Below, piece by piece: positions 33,956-40,732 of a stretch of 42,577 nucleotides of DNA. Location of the stretch: contig JACRKB010000004.1 of NCBI GenBank assembly GCA_016235545.1, positions 1 through 42,577 on the forward strand, written 5' to 3'. Positions within the stretch are counted from its first letter, which is position 1; every line of letters starts with the position of its first letter. Made by a program: the position numbers and the translations under genes. The notes under the pieces are model-generated. The model was not told the DNA's origin, searched no databases, and worked only from the letters and a program-made list of their open reading frames with translations. Source of the stretch: Verrucomicrobiota bacterium (GTDB taxonomy: Bacteria > Verrucomicrobiota > Verrucomicrobiia > Limisphaerales > SXTU01).

Positions 33956-34597
33956 ATGATCGACATGAAACCTCTCTACGAAGCCGTGCTCAAGGGCGAC
34001 GCGGCGACCGCTCGCGCTCTGACCGAACAGGCCCTCGCCTCCGGCATGGAGCCCATCACCGTGGTCAAGGAGTTCATGGTGCCCGCGATGGATGAAGTGG
34101 GTCGGCGCTTCGAGTGCAACGAATATTTTGTGCCCGAATTGCTGCTCGCCGCCCGCGCGATGAAAGCGGCGCTGGAACTGGTGCGCCCACTCCTGGTCAA
34201 AAGCGGCGTCGAGCCGCAGGGACGTGTCGTCGTCGGCACCGTGCGCGGCGACTTGCACGACATAGGCAAGAACCTGGTGGCCGCCATGCTCGAAGGCGGT
34301 GGATTCGAGGTCGTTGACCTCGGCGTGAACGTGACGCCGGAGAAATTCATCGAGGCAGTAAAAGCCAAAAACGCCAACATCGTGGCACTGTCCGCGCTCC
34401 TTACGACCACCATGCCCGCGATGAGGGCCACCATCGAGGCGTTCAAGGCGGCTGGACTACGCGACCAGGTGAAAATCTTCGTGGGCGGTGCGCCGATCAC
34501 ACAAAAGTTCGCCGACGACATCGGAGCTGATGGCTACAGCGAGAACGCGCCCGGTGCCGTCACGCTCGCGAAGGTTCACGCGGCTCGTGCCGCATGA
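33956..34597 (+). CDS. corrinoid (cobalamin-binding) methyl-carrier protein, MtaC/MtbC-like
   Basis: 213 residues, the normal size for small corrinoid proteins. The N-terminal helical cap (about 5-85, with EFMVPAMDEVGRRFECNEYF) is followed by a Rossmann-like B12 domain: GDLHDIGKN holds D99-x-H101-xx-G104, where H101 is the lower cobalt ligand; SALLTTTMP and FVGGAP are the other cofactor loops. The methyl group is carried on cobalt. It has 1-base spacing to the next gene and 20 bases from the previous UroD-family gene. The ATG at 33956 is used; MKPLYEA at 33965 is an alternative. It is the only corrinoid protein in the window, so all three UroD-family proteins probably share it. Confidence 0.93.
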   Translation: MIDMKPLYEAVLKGDAATARALTEQALASGMEPITVVKEFMVPAMDEVGRRFECNEYFVPELLLAARAMKAALELVRPLLVKSGVEPQGRVVVGTVRGDLHDIGKNLVAAMLEGGGFEVVDLGVNVTPEKFIEAVKAKNANIVALSALLTTTMPAMRATIEAFKAAGLRDQVKIFVGGAPITQKFADDIGADGYSENAPGAVTLAKVHAARAA

Positions 34598-34598
34598 C

Positions 34599-35585
34599 AT
34601 GAAAATCGGCTTCACCCCGGCCGTGTATGAACACGCGGCCCGTTTCATCGGGCGCACCCCGTGGGAGGTTTCGCGCGATGCGGCGCTGATGTTCGAGGCC
34701 CACCGTCGGGCGTATCTCGAATACCGCCACCAGGTCATCGCCGTCGGCATCGACATCTACAATCTCGAGGCCGAGGCATATGGCGCAAAGATAGAAGCGT
34801 GCGAGGGTGACGCCATCCCAGCCATTCATCGACCCCTGCTAACGTCGCTCGAAGAAGGGCTCACGCTGAAACCGTTCGACCCGCAGCGTGACGGGCGCAT
34901 CGCGATGGTCATTGCCGTCGGGCAGCGGCTGAAGCGCGAGTTTCCCGAAGCCGACGTGCGCATCCCGGTGGCGGGGCCATTCTCAATCGCGTTCAATCTG
35001 CGCGGCATCAGCACGCTTTGCGAAGATGCCGTCCTGCGCGCCGAAGACACGGCGAAGCTGCTCGTGCGCCTCGCGGAAAATCAGGCCGTCCTATGCCGTG
35101 CCATCGCGTCCGCCGGGCTGGATGTGGCGTTCTTCGAATCCGCCGCCGCGCCGCCGATTCTATCGCCAAATCTTTTTCGCGAAGTCGAGCTGCCCGCGCT
35201 CAAGCGCATCCTCCATATCGCCGCAGAGTGTCTCGGCCACGCCGTGCCCTGCATCATGGGCGGCAATACCTATCCGATTCTCGACGACATTCTTTCCACC
35301 GGCACCAACTACCTCGTGTGCAACGTCGAGACCAATCAGGCCGCGTTTGTCGCCTCGGTCTGGCGCACGCATCCGCACGTGAAGATTCGCGTGAACCTCG
35401 ATCCTGGCGTTGTCGCGTGTAGCGAGCCGAAGCGCATTTATCGCGGCGTTGATCGCGTGCTGGAAATCATCGGCGACCGGACCAACTGTGTGATGGGCAC
35501 CGGCGCGCTGCCGCTGGAAACGCCGCCGGAGAATGTTCGCCTCATTCGCGAATACGTCGCCCACTCAACACCATGTGCAGCATGA
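34599..35585 (+). CDS. UroD-family protein lacking the zinc ligands
   Basis: 328-residue protein of the uroporphyrinogen decarboxylase/MtaA fold. Segments VAGPFSIAFNLRG, DVAFFESAA and TPPENVRLIREY identify the family. At the zinc site CIMGGNT (218-224) lines up with HICGNT of the third paralogue, and GTGAL (300-304) with GAGCE, so all three ligands of the HxC...C motif are missing. It may bind a methyl donor or corrinoid in another way, or act as a partner of the active paralogue. No Shine-Dalgarno is seen; translation is probably coupled to the corrinoid gene one base before. Its end overlaps the next gene by four bases. Confidence 0.8.
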   Translation: MKIGFTPAVYEHAARFIGRTPWEVSRDAALMFEAHRRAYLEYRHQVIAVGIDIYNLEAEAYGAKIEACEGDAIPAIHRPLLTSLEEGLTLKPFDPQRDGRIAMVIAVGQRLKREFPEADVRIPVAGPFSIAFNLRGISTLCEDAVLRAEDTAKLLVRLAENQAVLCRAIASAGLDVAFFESAAAPPILSPNLFREVELPALKRILHIAAECLGHAVPCIMGGNTYPILDDILSTGTNYLVCNVETNQAAFVASVWRTHPHVKIRVNLDPGVVACSEPKRIYRGVDRVLEIIGDRTNCVMGTGALPLETPPENVRLIREYVAHSTPCAA

Positions 35586-36595
35586 ACAGTCGCGAACGCG
35601 TCCTCGCCCACCTCGAAGGCCGGCCGGTGGACCGGTTGCCGGTGATGCCGATCACCATGCAGTTCGCCGCTGACCTCATCGGCGCGAGGTATCGCGACTA
35701 CGCGAACGATCATCGCGTGCTGGTCGAGGGGCAGATGCGCGTGGCTGAGGATTTCGGCTTCGACTACGTGAACACGATGTCGGACCCGGCGCGTGAAGCT
35801 GGCGACTGCGGCGCCGTGGTTGAGCACTTTGAAAACTCCCCTGCTGCGATGGTCGAGGCGCAGGCATTGCTCGGTGACAAGACCGTGCTCTCGCGCCTGA
35901 AAATTCCAGACCCGCTCGGCGGCGGGCGGATGCACAACAGCCTTCGCGCCATCACGCTTTTCCAGGAAAGGCTGCGCGGCGACAAGCTGATCGAAGGCTG
36001 GGTGGAAGGCCCGTGCGCCGAAGCCGCCGACCTGCGCGGCATCAACACGCTCATGCTCGACTTCTACGACGACCCGCAGTTCGTGCGCGACCTGTTCGAG
36101 TTCTGCGTGGCGATGGCTCTTCGGTTTGCGCGCGAGCAGGTCGCGGCGGGCGTGGACATGATCGGCGTGGGCGACGCGGCGGCTTCGCTCGTTGGGCCGC
36201 ACATCAACGAGGAGTTCGTCTGGCCGTATGAAAAGAAACTCGTGGATGGCCTGCACGCGCTTGGCACGCGCGTGCGCCTGCACATCTGCGGCAACACGCG
36301 CTTCGCGCTCGCCAACATCGGACGGTTGGGCTGCGACGTGGTGGACCTCGACTCGCTCGCACCGCTGGCCGAGGCCCGCGCGCTGATGGGGCCGGGGCAG
36401 GTCCTGCTCGGCAATGTGAATCCCGTTGTCATCGTGCGCAACAGCCGGCGCGACGAGGTGCAGACTGCGCTTGCCGAGTGCCATCGCCATGCAGGCGCGC
36501 GCTACATCGTCGGCGCCGGCTGCGAAATTCCCCGCGACACGCCGCCGGAAAACGTGCGCGCCTTTGCGGAGTATGCGCGGTCGTCGTCACCATGA
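35582..36595 (+). CDS. UroD-family zinc methyltransferase (MtaA/CmuA-like)
   Basis: 337 residues, the typical length. MNSRERVLAHLEGRPVDRLP is the standard family start. The zinc motif is complete: H234 and C236 in LHICGNT and C314 in GAGCEIP, matching the HxC...C of MtaA and CmuA, where the metal activates a thiol or holds the methyl acceptor. Other marks are GVGDAAASLVGPHINEEF and TPPENVRAF. The ATG at 35582 overlaps the previous stop (ATGA); an ATG at 35573 is possible. It probably transfers methyl groups from or to the corrinoid protein. Unlike its two paralogues it keeps every ligand. HemE is excluded, as it lacks this motif. Confidence 0.87.
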   Translation: MNSRERVLAHLEGRPVDRLPVMPITMQFAADLIGARYRDYANDHRVLVEGQMRVAEDFGFDYVNTMSDPAREAGDCGAVVEHFENSPAAMVEAQALLGDKTVLSRLKIPDPLGGGRMHNSLRAITLFQERLRGDKLIEGWVEGPCAEAADLRGINTLMLDFYDDPQFVRDLFEFCVAMALRFAREQVAAGVDMIGVGDAAASLVGPHINEEFVWPYEKKLVDGLHALGTRVRLHICGNTRFALANIGRLGCDVVDLDSLAPLAEARALMGPGQVLLGNVNPVVIVRNSRRDEVQTALAECHRHAGARYIVGAGCEIPRDTPPENVRAFAEYARSSSP

Positions 36596-38103
36596 GTCCC
36601 GCGGTAAGCATCGAACTACTCCCCCTTGGGAAGACACTCCGCGTCGAACGCGGCACGTCGCTGCAGGACGTGCTCTTCGCGCAAGGCGTGGAGTTTCCCT
36701 GCGGTGGGCGTGGCCGGTGCAAGGGCTGCCGCGTCAAGGTGCTCGCTGGCGAGGCGGCTGTGTCGGTGGAAGACAGAGCGTTGATCTCATCCGATGAGCT
36801 TGCCGCCGGCTGGCGCCTTTCGTGCCGTGCGAGCGCCGGGGGCGACCTGACGCTCGAACTCGCCCAATGGGAGGCTGCGATTCTGGCCGATGACACCGGG
36901 TTTGCATTCACGCCGCAGGAGGGATTGGGCGTGGCCGTGGACCTCGGCACGACCACACTCGCTGCGCAGTTGCTGGATCTGCGCACCGGCCATGTGCTTG
37001 CCGTTCGCACCGCACTGAACGCCCAGGGACGGCATGGTGCGGACATCATGAGCCGTGTGGAATTCGCTGCGCACCGCGGTGGCCAGGCGACGCTGATGGA
37101 GCTGATCCGCAAACAAATCGGCCAACTCATTCTGGAATTGCTTTCCACCGCAGCGGGCCGCGATTCCGAGCTGAGAGAGGTCGTAATCGTGGGCAACACT
37201 GTCATGCATCATCTCTTCTGCGACGTGAGCGTCGAGCCGTTGTCACGGCATCCGTTCGAGTCTGCGGACGGGGGTTTGAAAATCTTTTCTGCCGCATTGC
37301 TCGGCTGGCAAATCGCCAGCGCGGCCACCGTGCGGTTCCTGCCGTCCCTCGGCAGTTTTGTCGGCAGCGACATCCTGGCGGGCGTGCTGGCCACGCGCCT
37401 GCATGAAAGCGATGCGCTCGTCGCGCTGGTGGACCTCGGGACCAACGGTGAAATGGTCGTCGGAAACCGCGAGCGCCTGCTCTGCGCTTCCACGGCCGCC
37501 GGCCCGGCGTTTGAAGGCGCGCGCATCTCGATGGGAATGCGAGCCGCCAGCGGCGCGATTTCCGAAGTGAGCGTAACGGAGGGTCAAGTGCGCTGCCGCG
37601 TATTGGGAAACGTCACCCCACGCGGAATCTGCGGCAGCGGACTCGTGGATGCCGTCGCCGCCGGGTTGGAGTCGAGGCGCATCCAGCCCAGCGGCCGGCT
37701 GACTGGTGGTGGTGTTTTTCCACTGCTTGAGCCCGTGTCGCTGACGCAGGCCGATGTGCGCGAACTTCAACTGGCCAAGGGCGCTATCGCCGCCGGGTTG
37801 CGCATCCTAATCCAGCAGTGGGGCGCGCGGCTGGAGAACGTGTCGCGCCTTTATCTTGCCGGAGCGTTCGGCAACTACATCAACCGCACCAGCGCACAAC
37901 GAATCGGCCTGCTGGAATTGCCGCCGGAGAAAGTGATTTCCGCCGGCAACACCGCACTGCTCGGCGCGAAGCTCGCCCTCTTCAGCCTGCACGAAAACGA
38001 CGGTTCGCTCGCCGCAATCCGGCAGCGCATCCATCATGTGCCGCTGAACGAAGATCCGCAGTTCCAGGAGATTTACGTGGACGCGATGGGGTTTCCTGGA
38101 TGA
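36592..38103 (+). CDS. reductive activator of corrinoid proteins (RACo/DUF4445 type)
   Basis: 503-residue ATP-dependent activator that returns oxidised Co(II) to Co(I). N-terminal plant-type [2Fe-2S] domain with C37, C43, C46 (PCGGRGRCKGC) and C78; a linker; then an ASKHA-type ATPase with AVDLGTTTLAAQ (phosphate-1, about 115-126), VVIVGNTVMHHLF, LVDLGTNGEMVVGN (phosphate-2), GPAFEGARISMG and YLAGAFGNYI near the end. It is of the acetogen RACo type and not the methanogen RamA type, which carries C-terminal [4Fe-4S] clusters. The ATG at 36592 overlaps the previous stop by four bases. Its 3' end overlaps the convergent DUF1638 gene by 31 bases. It completes the demethylation module. Confidence 0.92.
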   Translation: MSPAVSIELLPLGKTLRVERGTSLQDVLFAQGVEFPCGGRGRCKGCRVKVLAGEAAVSVEDRALISSDELAAGWRLSCRASAGGDLTLELAQWEAAILADDTGFAFTPQEGLGVAVDLGTTTLAAQLLDLRTGHVLAVRTALNAQGRHGADIMSRVEFAAHRGGQATLMELIRKQIGQLILELLSTAAGRDSELREVVIVGNTVMHHLFCDVSVEPLSRHPFESADGGLKIFSAALLGWQIASAATVRFLPSLGSFVGSDILAGVLATRLHESDALVALVDLGTNGEMVVGNRERLLCASTAAGPAFEGARISMGMRAASGAISEVSVTEGQVRCRVLGNVTPRGICGSGLVDAVAAGLESRRIQPSGRLTGGGVFPLLEPVSLTQADVRELQLAKGAIAAGLRILIQQWGARLENVSRLYLAGAFGNYINRTSAQRIGLLELPPEKVISAGNTALLGAKLALFSLHENDGSLAAIRQRIHHVPLNEDPQFQEIYVDAMGFPG

Positions 38104-38876
38104 CTCACGGCTTCCGCTTTGAAGATTCGCTCGTCGTGGCACGGCGCAATCTGTTGCTCCGGTTGAACCACGAGGAAATCCCGCTCGTCCCACTTCCCGT
38201 CCACCCACCGCTGGAGCAGCCCGAGGTCGCCGCGGACTTCCTCATATTCCCAGCCGCGCCGTTTGCAGATGTCCAGCACCTGCTCGCCGAGCCTCAGCGC
38301 ACGGGTGAAATCAAACTCGATGAGCGCGCCGTGCGTGTAGTGTTTCGTCCATTCTCCCATCATCTCCAGAAGATATGTGGCTCCGTCCTCCCCGTATTTT
38401 TGCGCCATTTCGCGGCGTGCCGCTTCGTCGATTTGCGGCGCATCGGCGCGCATCGGTTGAAACGCTTCGTTGGCAGGCGGTGTTTCATCGCCCCGCCGTT
38501 GCCGGCATTCCAGCCAGCCGGAGGAATAGTAGTAGCTTCCCACCCGTGCGGCCTGGCGTTCCACGTAGCGCTCCTTGGAGCCGAGCAGGAGCGTGATGCA
38601 ATCATGCGCACGCGGAATGACCAAGGGTGCATGGCTCGGTCTCAGCCCCCTGAGGAGGTTCCCGCACAGGCCGTAGCCGAGCAGGATGGCGTCGTATTTC
38701 CCGGCGGGCACGGCGTCAATGCGCCGCTGGATCTCCGCTCCGCCGGTGCAGGGGATGTCGTGCAACCCTTGGGTGAGAAACTCCAGGTCCACCAAGTGTG
38801 GCGACTGGGCGGCGACGAAGCTGATTTCACGCACCGCAATCTCGCAGGCGATGATTTTGAAAAACCGTTTTTTCAT
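38073..38876 (-). CDS. DUF1638 protein associated with corrinoid methyltransferases
   Basis: 267 residues, no signal. Family marks: FKIIACEIAVREISFVAAQ at the start, YDAILLGYGLCGNLLRGL, LVIPRAHDCITLLLGSKERY, and a C-terminal DISICKR-like region ending in WDERDFLVVQPEQQI. The GYGLCGN and HDCITLLLG segments are the conserved core with likely metal- or ligand-binding Cys and His. DUF1638 genes are repeatedly found beside corrinoid methyltransferase genes in methanogens and anaerobes, but the role is not known to me. It faces the RACo gene head-on with a 31-base overlap and has its own palindrome 47 bases upstream, so it is controlled in parallel with the island while transcribed separately. Confidence 0.88.
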   Translation of the reverse strand: MKKRFFKIIACEIAVREISFVAAQSPHLVDLEFLTQGLHDIPCTGGAEIQRRIDAVPAGKYDAILLGYGLCGNLLRGLRPSHAPLVIPRAHDCITLLLGSKERYVERQAARVGSYYYSSGWLECRQRRGDETPPANEAFQPMRADAPQIDEAARREMAQKYGEDGATYLLEMMGEWTKHYTHGALIEFDFTRALRLGEQVLDICKRRGWEYEEVRGDLGLLQRWVDGKWDERDFLVVQPEQQIAPCHDERIFKAEAVSHPGNPIAST

Positions 38877-38923
38877 GGCGATTCGATCATCGGAGAATGT
38901 CAGCGGAATGTTCCCATCCTGAA

Positions 38924-38937
38924 TTGACCGGGGTCAA
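38924..38937 (-). promoter_or_regulatory. TTGAC-N4-GTCAA palindrome (CRP/FNR-like site) before the DUF1638 gene
   Basis: Perfect inverted repeat TTGACCGGGGTCAA, 47 bases before the ATG at 38876. It is flanked by CGAACG, also found next to the site at 32422. It falls between the DUF1638 gene and the end of the DUF1501 gene (39055), so it can only serve the former. The remaining bases from 38938 to 39054 hold nothing else I can identify. Confidence 0.68.
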
Positions 38938-39054
38938 CGAACGTGGACACCGCGTGGGGTGCTTCAGGCATTTCAGGCGAATGTGAGGCGTGGAGGTCGA
39001 GCACCTCACTCAACTGCTGTTTCAAGGTCGAAGTTCAGCGCCGCATATCCCCGC

Positions 39055-40497
39055 TCACGCCAGAACCTCACCCACCACCGCGCCATGCACATCCGTCAGC
39101 CGCCGGTCCAGCCCGCTGTGCCGCACCGTCAGCCGCTCGTGGTCTATGCCCATGAGATGAAGAATCGTCGCGTGCAGGTCGTAGCAGTAAGTCTTTCCCT
39201 CGGCGGCCTTGTAGCCCCACTCGTCGCTTTGACCGACGGCGACGCCGGGCTTGATGCCCGCGCCAGCCAGCCACGTGACGAACGTCCCGCCGTTGTGGTC
39301 GCGCCCGACAGTGCCCTGCGCGAAGGGCGTGCGGCCAAACTCCGTCGTCCACACCACCAGCGTGTCCGCCAGCAGGCCGCGTGACTTCAAATCGCGCAAC
39401 AGCGTGGCGATGGGCTGGTCCACGCTCGCGGCCATCGGCGGCAGCTCGTTCGGGATGTTGCCGTGGTTGTCCCAATTGTTGACCGCGCCCTGCGGCCCGT
39501 TCCAGACCTGCACGAAGCGCGTCCCGCGCTCGATGAGCCGACGCGCCAGCAGGCAGCGCCGCCCGAAGTCCTCCGTCACCTTGTTGTCGAGGCCGTAAGC
39601 CTTCCGCGTCGCTTCGGTTTCCTTCGCCAAATCAAACGCCTCTGGCGCGCTCAACTGCATCTTTGCCGCGAGCTCATAGCTCGCGATGCGCGCGTCGAGT
39701 CGTGAGTCAGCGGGATTCGCCTTGGCGTGCGCGCGGTTCAACTGGTCGAGCAACGCGAGCCCGTCGCGATCCGCCGCGCGCGAGGCAAACTGAAACTTCT
39801 CCCGCGCGAACAAGTCCGGCACCAGCTCCGGCGCGCCCGCGTTGAGATTCGTTCCCTGATGCACCGCCGGCAGGAAGCCCGCGCTGAACGTGCCGTTTTG
39901 ATTGTAGGGCAGCCCGCGTGCGTCCGGCAGCACGACGAACGTCGGCAAGTTGTCCGTGAGCCGGCCCAGTCCGTAGCTCACCCACGCGCCGAGGCACGGG
40001 AAGCCCGGCAGAAGCTGGCCGCTGTTCATCATGTAGGTGCCCGGCCCGTGGACGTTCGTCTTGCTGGTCATCGCCATGAGGAAGGCGAGTTCGTCCACCA
40101 GCTTCGCTTGCTCGGGGAAGACGCTGCTCACCCAGCGTCCCGACTGCCCGTGCTGCCGAAACTCGAACGGGCTTTTCATCATCGTGCCCGGCATCGCCGT
40201 GAACCCTTCTGGCTTCTCCGTCGGCCCGAGCTTCTGCCCGTGCAGCTTCGCGAGCGCGGGCTTGTAATCGTAGGTGTCCATCTGGCTCACGCCACCGGTC
40301 ATGAAGAGCTGGATGACGCGCTTTACCTTTGCCCGATGGTGCAACCCGCCGTTGAACTCCGGTCGTGGCTGAAACGCGCCTTCGCCGAACGCCTCACGCG
40401 CGAACAAGTCCGCCATCGCCAAGCCGCCCAATCCCCCGCCGATGCTCCAGAGGAAATCACGACGGCCGAGCGCAAGCGATGGAGCACGGACGCCCAC
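39055..40497 (-). CDS. DUF1501 protein (exported, sulfatase-like fold)
   Basis: 480-residue DUF1501 protein. A Tat-like signal LGRRDFLWSIGGGLGGLAMA lies at residues 10-29, followed by family marks VIQLFMTGGVSQMDTYDYKP, NVHGPGTYMMNSG, VWTTEFGRTPFAQG, GRDHNGGTF and HATILHLMGIDHERL. The fold is related to alkaline phosphatase/sulfatase; function is unknown, and it is always paired with DUF1553 proteins in PVC bacteria, as here. The GTG at 40497 is used because it precedes the signal; no ATG exists in frame until far upstream inside the DUF1553 gene. The usual start region appears to have been displaced or altered by the inverted-repeat element at 40509-40700, so the true start is uncertain. Confidence 0.82.
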   Translation of the reverse strand: MGVRAPSLALGRRDFLWSIGGGLGGLAMADLFAREAFGEGAFQPRPEFNGGLHHRAKVKRVIQLFMTGGVSQMDTYDYKPALAKLHGQKLGPTEKPEGFTAMPGTMMKSPFEFRQHGQSGRWVSSVFPEQAKLVDELAFLMAMTSKTNVHGPGTYMMNSGQLLPGFPCLGAWVSYGLGRLTDNLPTFVVLPDARGLPYNQNGTFSAGFLPAVHQGTNLNAGAPELVPDLFAREKFQFASRAADRDGLALLDQLNRAHAKANPADSRLDARIASYELAAKMQLSAPEAFDLAKETEATRKAYGLDNKVTEDFGRRCLLARRLIERGTRFVQVWNGPQGAVNNWDNHGNIPNELPPMAASVDQPIATLLRDLKSRGLLADTLVVWTTEFGRTPFAQGTVGRDHNGGTFVTWLAGAGIKPGVAVGQSDEWGYKAAEGKTYCYDLHATILHLMGIDHERLTVRHSGLDRRLTDVHGAVVGEVLA

Positions 40498-40508
40498 GTC
40501 CGCGCGTG

Positions 40509-40700
40509 CTGTGGAGTGCGGCGAGTTCTCGCCGCTTTCCGCAGGCGACTCGTCGCCGTGGAAGTCCGTGGGAGCCGCAACCTGTCGAGCGCCCTCCGGC
40601 TTGCGCAAGCCGTGGCATCCACACACAGCCGCCGCCCACAGCCCCTCCGACGGCGACAAGTCGCCTGCGGAAAGCGGTGACAAGTCACCGCACTCCACAG
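40509..40700. repeat. MITE-like element with 50-bp terminal inverted repeats
   Basis: Arms 40509-40558 and 40651-40700 are inverted copies that agree at 45 of 50 bases. Each arm has two short hairpins: GGCGAGTTCTCGCC and GGCGACTCGTCGCC on the left, GGTGACTTGTCACC and GGCGACTTGTCGCC on the right (read inward from the other strand). Four of the five differences fall in the stem of the first hairpin and are compensatory pairs, so pairing is kept. The centre holds a perfect 16-bp palindrome at 40597-40612 (CGGCTTGCGCAAGCCG). It sits between the DUF1553 stop (40733) and the DUF1501 start. No transposase is encoded. Confidence 0.75.
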
Positions 40701-40732
40701 GGCCGGCGGTTTCAAGTCGTTGCCGCCGGTCC

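Noticed and set aside
32493-36595. Any of the UroD-family genes being the haem-biosynthesis enzyme HemE
   Set aside because: Three copies flank a corrinoid protein and RACo, one has the methyltransferase zinc motif, and no other haem-biosynthesis gene is present.
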